This document shows positions 23,046-32,904 of a DNA stretch of 64,000 nt, one piece after another. The stretch comes from Luidia sarsii (lineage: Eukaryota > Echinodermata > Asteroidea > Paxillosida > Luidiidae): assembly GCA_949987565.1 (NCBI GenBank), contig OX465103.1:6887384-6951383 (forward strand), given 5' to 3'. A program made the translations under genes and the position numbers. The notes under the pieces are model-generated. The model saw nothing but the letters and a program-made list of their open reading frames with translations. It was not told the origin of the DNA and ran no database searches. Within the stretch, counting starts at the first letter, position 1. Each line of letters opens with the position of its first letter.

Positions 23046-23175
23046 ATTCGGGCGATTCATTACAGTGCGCCCTCAAGAGTTTTCAACGCGTTGGCCAATC
23101 ACAATGCGCGAAATCTGTCCACCCAGTGCACGTTGCAAACTCTTGGTGACGCACTATATAATGAATCGCCCGAAT
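23046..23175. mobile_element. MITE-like element with inverted ends
   Basis: The left end ATTCGGGCGATTCATTA and right end TAATGAATCGCCCGAAT are inverted. Inner GTGCGCC...AAGAGTTT pairs with AAACTCTTGG...GCAC. Confidence 0.8.
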
Positions 23176-23739
23176 GATTCAATTATCGAAAAATGTATGA
23201 TCCAGGAAGCACTGAACTACCGGTAAGTTCAGATCAACAATTGTGTTAAAGCTTTGTGTTTAATCTCATGTAAGGAGTTTTAATGTGTGTGATACACAGA
23301 AGTATTCAAATATTTTAGAAAACTATATTACTTTCCACTGCGTCGACCAATGCCGTGCGGAAAGCTCGTCGTCACGTGTGCAATAGCGTGACAGTTGAAA
23401 CCATGGAGACGGTTCACGCACATCTTTTGCACGAGCCACCGATGTGTTACTGAAGTTAGTCCATGAGCAGGGATGGTCATTCAGCGTGGTGGATATTAAT
23501 CCGATCAGAAAGCTGCAGTCGTTTTAACAAAAACAGAACATTCCTAAATATTTCTTTGTGTGTGATGGGTAATTGCATATAGCTTAACTAAATTATAATT
23601 AAACTCGCAGAGTGTGATATCCATGGAATGGAATTATCTTTTAGTTAGTCAAATTTTGTAGACCCAAACTTGCCAAAATAATCATAATTCGTACAGAAAA
23701 CAAACAAATGCAAAAGTTTTGAACAATTTTGAATTATCT

Positions 23740-24005
23740 CAAAAGTTAGAGGGCCTGACGTTTCGATCCATAGCACGACCTTTCTTAAAGGCAAAGTGGC
23801 AAGGACATCCACAGACAGTCAGGGGAAGGAAAGCCCTGACACACATGACAGAGGAAGGACAAAAGGGAAGGGAATGGGATGCAGATGTACGGTACACCAA
23901 TGGAGGGGAGATCAAACAAAAGGGTTGGGAGGAACAATTGGACAGGATGGTAGGTGGGAGATCAAAGGGGAAAGGGACAGGGAAGATGAAAAACAGGGAT
24001 TAGAG
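23740..24005. mobile_element. Family A element with purine-rich interior
   Basis: It starts AGTTAGAGGGCCTGACG and continues into a G/A-rich interior (AGGGGAAGGAAAG, AGGAAGGACAAAAGGGAAGG) similar to 39600-39790 and, reversed, 30840-31020. The two short open frames over it reflect the purine bias. Confidence 0.65.
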
Positions 24006-24137
24006 GTTAGATAATGCGGAGAGGCTTAATCTACACTTTGAAAAATGACAAAGAAAATTTAACTGAACCCGAGACCATCTGGTTTTACGTTCAGAAAACG
24101 ATAGAAAAGATATGAATCTTGTTTTGCGGTTCATACC

Positions 24138-26327
24138 TTACAACATCAAGCATCCTTTGCGTAATTCTAGGACAACTGGCGAGACCGGGGTGTGTCTGCT
24201 GTAGGTATTGGTGATCTGCACGGCGATCATGAAGGCTGCATTACCAGTAGACACACACGGGAGCTCAATGGAAAAACCTGAATCATACAAACATAGAATA
24301 TCAATTTATATTTGCAGGAACTCCCAATTAATGATTTTAAAGTCTTTGAAATTGTATATAAAAAGTCGGAGATCAGGTGCAAAATAAATAAGGTTTAAAA
24401 CCTTTTTTCTTCGTTTGTAATCCCAGCAGGTGTATTTTGTTTATGTGATATCTAGAAGAAAGTTCAAAACCAATTTCATTTAATTTAGGAAATTGTTTAA
24501 AGTGATGTAAAAAAATGTTGCAAACTGCAAATTCTTTCTTTGATAATCAAATATTTAGGCTCTCAGAGCCTTTGAAACAAATTTTCTGTGAAAAATCAAA
24601 AAGAAAGTTGAGAGCACTTTCATTTTATCGTCGGAATTTTTTTCTTTGTTGATCAAAATTTCAGACTCAGAGTTTTTAAAACAAACTTTTTCATTTCTTT
24701 TTCATTTTACCAAATACAGACAAGTATGTTATTGTTGTGGATAATTATTATACATTATTCGGAAATATTACAAGGAATGTCAACAGTTGTAAAGAGTACT
24801 ATAAGTCAACTTTGCCTGATGAGTTTTCTACTAAACTTGCCATTTTTCTCAAACAAACCAAGAAAAACTGACTGGGAACTTTTGAATAAATTAAAATATT
24901 GACAAAGAAAACTTTGACTGGATTTGAACCCGAGACCTCTGGATTAACGTTCTGGTGCCCTTCCATCTGAGCTACAACCCTTAGATGCTACATGGTGGCC
25001 TCCCGTCAAATTTTTCTTTGCCAATAATTTTTCAATTTGCCATTTTTTCTACTTACTTGAATTGGTCTGAGGAATGTCCCCTTTGTGTGGGATGTCTAGT
25101 ACGGGGGTTTTCATCACCTTCTGCGTGTACGATCTTACCTGAATCATGTAGTTGGTCTGAAATCAAGAAAATGGTGCCCGAAGGAACGTTAAAACGGTTT
25201 TTATGATTGAAATGCTGGAAGTATTGATTTTGGCCAATGAGTGGTACTTTAATTGGCCAATACTTTCACCCGTTCAAACATTACCGAACCGTTATTACTG
25301 TTCTAGGTTTTCCTAAAGGAAATAGCTAGACCGATTGCGCGACCACTGTTTGCATGCCATCACATGCACATAACGTATAGTGGGTATTTTTTAATCTCAT
25401 TTGGCACAGAGTAGCGATGGAAATGTACAAAGAAGAATGTGGACAATATGATAGTCTTCTTTGCTCATTTCCACTCCTGTTCTGCACCAAATGAGATGAA
25501 AAAATACCCACTATAAGTGATCACGTGATGCATGTAGACATTGGTCGTGCAGTCGGTCTGTTATAAGAAGGTGTTACAAAGGTGTTACAAAGGTGTTACA
25601 AAGGTCGTTAGAAAACCTACAGTGCATTGTTGAATACCGGTAGCTCATCAGCATAGTACTTACTTCAGGGGGTGCGTGCCACGTGACATTGAAACTTGTC
25701 ATATCTGAGGGTACCGGGTGGGTTTTGCTTCTACGATTTAAGCCTGTGACTAGCTCCCCGATGCCATCATCTCTGACGAGATAATAATCATCTCCGCCTA
25801 CAGGGAGTGTTCAGAACAAGAGAGAAAGTCATTTGTAGAAGCCCATGGTGTGCGTAAAAGCACATAATGTGTGTGTATAAGAGCACCTGCGTAAAAGCAT
25901 CATGGTGTTCAAAATAAGAACGCCTATAACGCGTACCCATAGGCATTCTATAAGCACATTAGGACCGAGACCAAACAAAGGAATCATTCACGGATTTAAT
26001 CAAAGTGTAGCTTCGAAGTATTAAGATTTCTGGGTTCGGTTAAACAACACTGAACAAACTTTATAGCAGTGAGAGTCATTTTGTAATGAATGAATAATTA
26101 GGGAACAATAATTGAATTGAGTTTTATAATCGACCACCGGTATCAGCGCACAGCCATTACAATAGGTCTTCATTCCCGGCCAACTTACCTGACAAATCCT
26201 GCGCTTGCTGTGGATCGATCCACATAAACACGCCGTCACCGTCGTCCCTTGGTACTACCATAGCATCCCTCGTCTTGAATGCCCACATCACAGACAAGAC
26301 AGCCAGGTATAAGCAGAGATAATGCAT
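24138..26327 (-). CDS. Secreted single WIF-domain protein, 4 exons
   Basis: Exons in transcript order are 26327-26189, 25797-25664, 25156-25057 and 24277-24138, all in phase, giving 170 aa. Residues 1-22 (MHYLCLYLAVLSVMWAFKTR...) look like a signal peptide. The rest is one WIF domain, as in WIF1 and RYK: VFMWIDPQQAQDLSG at its start, SDMTSFNVTWHAPPE, then VLDIPHKGDIPQ, SFSIELPC and LELRKGC. Cys132 and Cys167 match the conserved WIF disulfide. WIF domains bind Wnt ligands in known proteins. The frame stops three residues after the last Cys, with no EGF repeats (WIF1, Shifted) and no transmembrane or kinase part (RYK). A donor-like gtaagg overlaps the end (ATGTT|gtaagg), so a longer spliced form reaching an unseen exon is possible. 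Confidence 0.75.
24845..25020 (-). mobile_element. SINE-1 copy in the WIF gene
   Basis: Reversed unit with AACTGACTGGGAAC, GGATTTGAACCCGAGACC and ATCTGAGCTACAACCC, ending in ATGGTGGCCTCCC. It lies in the intron between the third and fourth coding exons. Confidence 0.7.
25328..25559. mobile_element. Fold-back element with about 90-bp arms in the WIF gene
   Basis: Outer ends AGACCGATTGCGCGACCA and TGGTCGTGCAGTCGGTCT pair. Inner arms TATAGTGGGTATTTTTTAAT and ATGAAAAAATACCCACTATA pair and continue into CTCATTTGG/CCAAATGAG. A three-fold repeat of GGTGTTACAAA follows at 25570-25605. Confidence 0.8.
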
Positions 26328-27731
26328 GTTGAGGAAGGTATAGGTATTCCTATACACAAATGTTTCCTGATAGCAACTTACAGAAAACTGGGTCTGTTTC
26401 GACCATAAAAATGCCTTGCAGAAATCGATGCCTTTGTTTAAAGCCCAGCTAATGCTCATAATATCGAGGGCCAGACGTCGGTAACTAATGCACAGTGTAT
26501 AAAAAAATGTAGTGCTTCGAATCACGACAGCAACATTCCATACACAGCATGCATGTGGTCTTTCTTACAACCATGGTTTAACCAACAAGTCCTTTAATTC
26601 GATTGGCGAGAGGTGACACCACAGCGGGTTGTGAATAGTCAACGCGATCACGATCTCTGAGTTTGGGGTAAAAGGATGAATATTGTTATAATGGGGGTAA
26701 GTTCAACTGTTCATTTTGTTTTCGCTCCATTATAATAGAATATAAAAGTAATTAAATTTAAAGGCCCTTTTATTTCGAGTCACCAGCGTTTTGTTTTGCT
26801 CCGAGCAAGCTTGGATTGGGTTGTTCATTCTGTTATTTGTTTTTAATTGCGTTACTGTAATTTATTTAGTAACTGTCGGTTTCACGGTCGAATACAAAAG
26901 TTATTTACCCTACTGAAGTTCACATTTCAAACATTTTTAGGGCCAGAAGTATCGATATTAGTGGCAGCGTTCTCAAACATGGGAAAAATGAGAAAGATGG
27001 AGAAAAAGTGAAAAGGGTTTTCACAATCATTAATTTCTATAATTGAAAGCCGATTAAATAAAAATAAAAGGGAAACAAAAATACTTGGAGCGTTTCAAAC
27101 ATTATTTTTGTAAATGGCAAAGCAAATGTTGATTGGAGATATGCGGTTGAATGGCTTCTGACTGGCGCCCCCACCCCGACAGAATATAGTTGACTTGGGA
27201 AGTCCTAAGAGTAAGAGATGGATAGCTCGCGAGTGGTACGAGCGCAGTGGTAATAGGCAAAACCAGAGGTCCGTCTCGGGTTAGTCAAGTCCCGGTCCGG
27301 TCCAGACAAAGGTTTAATTATTTGTCATTTGAAAAACATTAATTGAATGAGGGCTATTCATGAATTTGTAGGATTTAGACTTCAGAATTGAAAAAGCTTG
27401 TTCCATTGAACAGGAAACTCATTCTCAGTAGGAAAACAGAAATTGTAGGCCACAGAGTACTACTACCAAGGCTAATACCTCCTTGCTACTACCAGGTAGG
27501 CCGCCTCTTCACTATAGCATAGCTCCATGATCTGACTACGGCTGTGTATGTACTGTGTGATAAAAATATACTCGCTATTTATTTGCATCGTATAGATGGT
27601 ACACGTGTTGACGTTGGAGGCGAAGCACGTGTTCGGTAATCATGCCAGCAAAAAAACCCTGAAATTGCGTCACATCACTCTGTTGTAATTGTTTTGTACT
27701 CCTGAATGCTTGAAAAACTCGATTCTTTAGA
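26328..27731. other. Intergenic region between divergent WIF and CMSS1 genes
   Basis: It should contain both promoters. No TATA box or other clear element was recognised. A SINE-1 copy lies at 27110-27330. The rest is AT-rich and featureless to me. Confidence 0.5.
27110..27330 (+). mobile_element. SINE-1 copy upstream of CMSS1
   Basis: Forward unit with CTGACTGGCGCCCCCACCCC, a variant box A (GATGGATAGCTCGCGAGTGG) and CCAGAGGTCCGTCTCGGG. Confidence 0.65.
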
Positions 27732-30700
27732 ATGGGGGATGACCTAGGAGACGAGTGGTGGTTGGATGAGGAGAAGAAATATCCGAATCCGAGCAGCGAT
27801 GAAGGTGACGAGCCAGGTACGTGAAATCCCCTTTACCAGTTACGGTATTCGATGTGAGAATTTTGTTTTGGTAAAACTGATTTTGTATTATTTTGTAATA
27901 ATGATGTACTGTATCAACATTATAAATCTAACCTAGAGTGAACACAGATTAAGAACGACTTGTTCGTTGTGACAGATTCTTTTGATAAATGTTTACATTT
28001 ATTTATATTATTATAATATTAATAATATTAATAATATATCATATTCATTATGTTATCGTAGTGGCTGTTGTAACGGCAGTCGTCCGTGTGGTTCCCTGAC
28101 TTGATTGTATTTCATCAGCATTGCAGGCTGGTTGAACCAGTCTATTAGCTGATAGTCTGGTTCCAAGAGCTGAACATCCTGACAAATAGTACTGTGAAGT
28201 CAGGGAACCACACGGACGACTGCCGTAACAACAGCCACTGAGATATGTTATTACGTTATGTATGCTATTTTGTATTTTATTGTAATTTGTATTGATCACA
28301 AATAAATAACAATAACTATACTTCACTACAGTTCACTATACGCAATTTAAAAACTATTACAATAGTAAGTAGTATTACTATTAGTAATTTAGTATTACTG
28401 TATATTACTCACTATTTCATTTTTCCCTTTCCATTTGAATTTGTAATGATTCATCTCTTATCGTCATGGTAACTTTACAGTGCCAGGAAAGCCATCAAAA
28501 GTCAAAGTAGGGAGAGCAGTGCCCGCTAAAAGGACTGCCGAGACAGATCCCACTGATCAGAAACAAGTCAAAAGGAAACGTCGGACAAAGGTAAGAAATT
28601 CTTAGAAAAAAAATAGAGTTAGACTTACCGTTACACTAGTAATACTAATCTTAAAATTTAGTGGGCCTGACGTTTCGATCCTAGCAGGACCTTTCTCAAA
28701 GGACCTTTCTCTGCCTTTGAGAAAGGTCCTGCTAGGATCGAAACGTCAGGCCCACTAAATTTTAAGATTGACATTTTGGTAATTTTAGTCAGTAAGCAGT
28801 TTGCAACATTTTTGTATATCATCTTAGTAATACTAGTAATAGTATTACTAGTAACTTATAGTACTAGTTACCGGGCCATATAATTCCATCTTGGCCAGAA
28901 CTTTGTAACACTAAAGACAGGAAAGATTTTAGTTTAACCACTTCGCGCCGGGGGGGTTTTCAGCGCCTATGACCGCCATACGGGGGTTTTTGAACAATGC
29001 ATCATTTTAAAATCTTGCTAAAACAATCGGAACAATATATTTCTGTGAAATAAATCAATAAGGGTATACTATGGGTACAAGAGAGTAAAACCTGGCACAA
29101 TTCGGACGTTGTTGTGGCCTTTGTCAAGAGATTATCCGTTCGAAAAAGGGCCCTTTGTGCGTCGTCAATGGACCGTAACGGACGTGTGTGTGTGGGTTCG
29201 TGTACGCTGCTGACAATCCCTGACCGCAGACTCCAGCCTCCACTCCAGGCAGTCAAATCTTCGAGTTGGTCGGCCACAAACGAGCGTACAGATTACGGTA
29301 AAGAATGTGGGGGGAATTCCAATGCCAGACCGACGACCGTTGGGCTGTGTGGCATGCAAAGACAATGTCCCCCGCGTGCTTTCAGCTGCAGCGCGGTATC
29401 CCTCGATCCTCCACAGTAAAAGTCCCACAATTGCACAATTACTGCTGCTAATCTTGCAATTCATGTGGCAACGTGCGTCAAAAAGGGTCTTTGTACTGAT
29501 TCATAATGCTTTGTTCTAAGCTGAAAAGAGTCTTTGTTTAGAATGTGGACAATAGTGGTGCCCGGATTCGGAGGGCCCCGTTGCAAAGGCAATCCAATTG
29601 ACCTCCGGATTCGGAGGTCCCGGCGCGAAGTGGTTAATACCTACATTGTAAAAGAATAGACAAATCCTAAATCCATAATATTAATACTAATATTAATAAT
29701 ATAATAGATAACCCAGTGTGACATGGTTAAACTGGTGCTGAAAGTTGGGACTCATGTGCATGTCTATCTTGATCTTTTCCCTTTTTTCTGCTCCAGCAAA
29801 AGATCAGTGAGTATCTGACCAAATCCAAACCTTTGCCTGCAACAGGAGGAGAGGTAATCGCCAAGATGGAACAGTTTTTTAAGGAGAAACTCTCTCCCAT
29901 CGAACTAGAAGATATTCAACTTGATGGTGAGAATAATAAAAAATAGGAGGGCCTGACGTTTTGAACCTAGCAGTAGCAGGACCTTTGTCTATGCCTTCGA
30001 GAAAGGTGGAATCTGCACCTATAAGGCCAAGTAAAAACAATTATTATATTAGTTTCTCATAATTGTGTGCCTCCGTATCAAAACGAGTTGAAAAAACAAC
30101 AATTATAAAACTATAAAAAGATAAAATTTCGATTGATTTTTCGCTGTTTCCAGCCATTGAAACTCACACATGCACAGCCTACATATCATAGTAATCATAC
30201 CATACTTAAAAACGACTGGAAATTAAACTACCCATCTTAAGGGGGAAAAAACTTGTTTTGGAAAAGGCAAACAAGAAGTGTCCTCATCCTCCTTTTTTCA
30301 AAAAGAAACTAATAACATATTTTTTTTTACTTGGCCTAAGATGATTGTTGATGAATCTACCGGTACTCTCTCCCACAGAATCCTTCTTCCTTCACTCCAA
30401 CACCTCCTCCTTACCTCTCTCTTCGTACTTGGAGGAAGCCCTGCCTAACTGGAACCGGGACCTGGAGGCGAAACGGCCCAGGGACCCCAAGACCTGTCTC
30501 CTCCTCCTCGTCTCGGCCTCGGCCAAGAGGGCGGTGGATCTGAACCGTGAGGGGGCAGCCTTCAAAGGGAAGAAATGCACCAGCGCCAAGCTCTTCTCCA
30601 AACACATGAAGGTAGTCACTCCTTCTTCTTCCCTCAGTAAAGCCAAAAATCAATCTGATTCTGCTGAATGTAATCTAAGTGGTTTGAACCATGCACTTGT

Positions 30701-31577
30701 ATCATAACTTGTTATGTGTGGTAACCACTTTGCGCGGGGCGCTGGTGATGTTGCTAAGCGATACAAGAGTATCACCTGTATAGATTTTATTATATTTATT
30801 TATATATAAATTTTATTTATCGATTTTATTTATTTACTGATAACTGTAATCCTTCTTTTGTGTTAACTCCTCCACACTTCTCTCTTTGATCTTTCCCCCT
30901 CCTCTCACTAATCATTGCCCTTCCATTTGGTCTCACCTTAGTAGCTTTCCTCTTTATCATCGATGTGCTATTCACTCTCAACCCCCTTCCTTCATGTATC
31001 TGTTTTGTCCTTGTCACTCTGCCTTTGAGAAAGGTCCAGCGAGGATCGAAACATCAGTCCCACTAAATTTTGAGATTTGCATTTTGGTAATTTTAGTCAG
31101 TAAGCAGTTTGCAACATTTTTGTATATTACTCTAACTTATCTGTTTATTTTCAGGCAAATCACAGACAGTACACATTAAGAAAGCATTGAAATGCAAATA
31201 CAAGCTTGAGGCTTATCCCAAAAAGCAAAACTCTACTTTATCAAGGGCTATCCTCATAGCACAAAATGAGTACAAAATCAGAGTATGACATTCTTTGTTG
31301 TCTTCACTCCTAGATTGCAGATCAAACCAAATTCTTGGCCAAGAACCGGACCCAGTTTGCGGTTGGTACCCCAAACAGGCTGACAGCTCTACTGCAGCAA
31401 GAAGCGCTGAATCTAACCGGTACCCGGTACCTCATTCTGGATTGGAACTGGAGGGACGTGAAGTTCAAACGGATGTGCGATATTCCCGAGTTGAAGGCGG
31501 ACTTGTTTGGACTTCTTGAGAAGTACGTCATTCCCGAGGCCAAGAAGGGCGGAAAATTAAAAATTGGATTGTTTTAG
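27732..31577 (+). CDS. CMSS1: CMSS1 homologue, complete, 5 exons
   Basis: CMSS1 (Cms1 family) is a nuclear/nucleolar protein associated with the small ribosomal subunit processome. Exons are 27732-27816, 28481-28590, 29797-29926, 30379-30611 and 31314-31577. They total 822 nt (273 aa; human is about 279), with all phases matching. The family N-terminus MGDDLGDEWWLDEEK is present, followed by a Lys/Arg-rich linker (KQVKRKRRTK), KISEYLTKSKPLP, a helical core with LLLLVSASAKRAVDLNR and KLFSKHMK. The signature AVGTPNRLTALL and LILDWNWRDVKFKRM appear before the typical short GGKLKIGLF end. The AVGTPNR and DWNWRD motifs recall the DEAD-box-like fold known for this family, without its ATPase motifs. 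It lies 1.3 kb upstream of GNL3, same strand. Confidence 0.95.
28061..28238. mobile_element. Repeat C MITE, copy 1, in CMSS1 intron 1
   Basis: 178 bp with about 42-bp terminal inverted repeats, beginning GTGGCTGTTGTAACGGCAGT and ending ACTGCCGTAACAACAGCCAC. A near-identical copy lies at 33491-33680. The 91-aa minus-strand open frame over it is not a gene. Confidence 0.95.
28655..28822. mobile_element. Family A fold-back in CMSS1 intron 2
   Basis: A near-complete palindrome: AAAATTTAGTGGGCCTGACG at the left, its complement at the right, meeting at a short TTTCTC loop. The right end continues into AGTCAGTAAGCAGTTTGC. Confidence 0.9.
28934..29637. mobile_element. TTAA-flanked transposon, piggyBac-like, non-autonomous
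   Basis: TTAA at 28934-28937 and 29634-29637 flank a 696-bp element with 15-bp terminal inverted repeats CCACTTCGCGCCGGG / CCCGGCGCGAAGTGG. TTAA duplication is characteristic of piggyBac-type elements. Internal frames (29002-29277(-), 29114-29419, 29165-29464(-)) show no recognisable transposase. It lies in CMSS1 intron 2. An end-like fragment occurs at 30722-30745 (TAACCACTTTGCGCGGGGCG). Confidence 0.7.
29945..30010. mobile_element. Family A fragment in CMSS1 intron 3
   Basis: GGAGGGCCTGACGTTTTGA and TGCCTTCGAGAAAGG in short spacing, 20 bases after the exon 3 donor. Confidence 0.65.
30840..31130. mobile_element. Family A element (reverse) in CMSS1 intron 4
   Basis: A C/T-rich interior ends in TCTGTTTTGTCCTTGTCACT, then GCCTTTGAGAAAGGTCC, GATCGAAACATCAG and AGTCAGTAAGCAGTTTGC. 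It is the reverse of the 39555-39800 copy. Confidence 0.75.
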
Positions 31578-31683
31578 ATATTAGCTTATCAACTATCTGA
31601 GGGGAATCTAATCTTAACCATCGAACCCTTACCCTAATTGTAATGTGAACATATTGTTTTTTATTTGTTGTTAAAAAAACACC

Positions 31684-31689
31684 AATAAA
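31684..31689 (+). terminator. Poly(A) signal of CMSS1
   Basis: AATAAA 107 bases after the CMSS1 stop codon, followed by a T/G-rich stretch. Confidence 0.7.
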
Positions 31690-31947
31690 ACAATATCTTG
31701 TGCTGTTCTTTCGCCTGAATGTTGTAGTATTTAGTCACATTTGGTTTACTTTTTTGTTCATTTACTTATTTAGCATGTTTGTCAGTCTTTACTTTGCAAC
31801 CTTTATTGCATATCGTTCCTTTCTGAAAAGAACCCAGGCATCATTTGAAAACAAAAAAATGTTAGTTGGATTTTTGCAAAATATGACATTGAAATGGGAT
31901 TTTGTCGACCTTCAGAAGACCTTTAGAAGTTAAAAGCCAAAGGTTGC

Positions 31948-32235
31948 AGCACACATCCAAGATGGCTCTGCCGAGCTGATTATCATAAAGTGTGGCCCCA
32001 CAACTTTCTTTTTAATTTAATAATGGGTCTTTGGAGGCTAGTTATTGTAGTACATGTATAAGTGAAGCTTAAGACAACCTGGTGGTTCACTCTGCTATTT
32101 CCTATGTTATTTGGAACATATCTGGCTTTAAATGTAGCCCTATTTGGCTGTAGAAGTGGAGGGGTCCATCCCAAATTCCTTGCAGAAATTCGGCTTGGAT
32201 GACCACATTTTTTTCATTTTTTTCTGGGGGTAACC
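31948..32235 (+). repeat. Repeat D, copy 2
   Basis: Inverted relative to the copy at 20462-20748. It starts near AAGATGGCTCTGCCGAGCTG and ends near TTTCTGGGGGTAA, with diverged but collinear sequence between. Confidence 0.8.
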
Positions 32236-32504
32236 AAAATTGAAAAGAAAATGAGAGATGAAGGTCCAAACTACAATTTTAGTACAGCTACAAGAACTGA
32301 GAAACTTCTAGGTGGTGAATATTGAAATTGCCTTTGAAAGTGAGTGTTTTTGCAAAGTGTTCAATGGGAGCTCGATTGAGTGTTCTGCACCCCAAAGTTA
32401 CCGCACAGCGCCCTCTACTGTTTGCCGTAGCCAATGCATTCGTACAGACCAAACTGAAGCTAGGCGATTATTGTTTCTAATATTTTAGAAACCAAAATTG
32501 TTTG

Positions 32505-32640
32505 GAGGGTCTGACGTTTCAATCGTAGGGGAGCTTTCTCAAAGGTTCAAAAGTGAGCACTGGTTCTGCTAGGATTGAAACGTCAGGCCCTCCTAATTTT
32601 TGATATTCGCTTTAATTTTTACTTTGCAACATTTTTGCCA
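32505..32640. mobile_element. Family A fold-back upstream of GNL3
   Basis: GAGGGTCTGACGTTTCAATC at the left and GATTGAAACGTCAGGCCCTC at the right are inverted, with a loop of about 40 bases. The tail is TTTGCAACATTTTTGCC. Confidence 0.8.
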
Positions 32641-32904
32641 CTTATACTATTTTCAGCTTTAACTATATAACCAATGCAATGACAGGCATGCTGTCATCGC
32701 ACGTTTGAAGCCTTACACCCTGTGTTGTATGTGTTTTAGGACGTTACGTGCAGGTTTCACGAGAAACGTCTGAATTCTACGGCTAGCTACAGCGTGGTGT
32801 TTAAATGTGACGCACGTGTGGACGAACCTAGCCGAACATCGTGGACCAGTGCTCATTTTCGGGTGTTTTTCTCCCATTTTTGACACCGACAACCAGATAC
32901 CAAG

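Larger units (their letters stand above)
22492..24137. other. Region between convergent KLHL12 and WIF genes
   Basis: No exon is firmly supported. It holds a TIR element at 23046-23175, a family A element at 23740-24005 and a reversed SINE-1 fragment at 24030-24085. A CpG-richer patch at 23340-23470 has an acceptor-like taacttcag on the minus strand and an open frame. It could be one more exon of the WIF gene, but gives no recognisable domain. Confidence 0.45.
31578..32904. other. Intergenic region between CMSS1 and GNL3
   Basis: CMSS1 has AATAAA at 31684-31689. Then come repeat D copy 2 (31948-32235) and a family A fold-back (32505-32640). The GNL3 promoter and 5' UTR should lie in 32641-32904, where I see no TATA box. 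Confidence 0.6.

Noticed and set aside
28048..28326. 91-codon minus-strand frame
   Set aside because: It lies across the repeat C MITE and only reflects its inverted ends.
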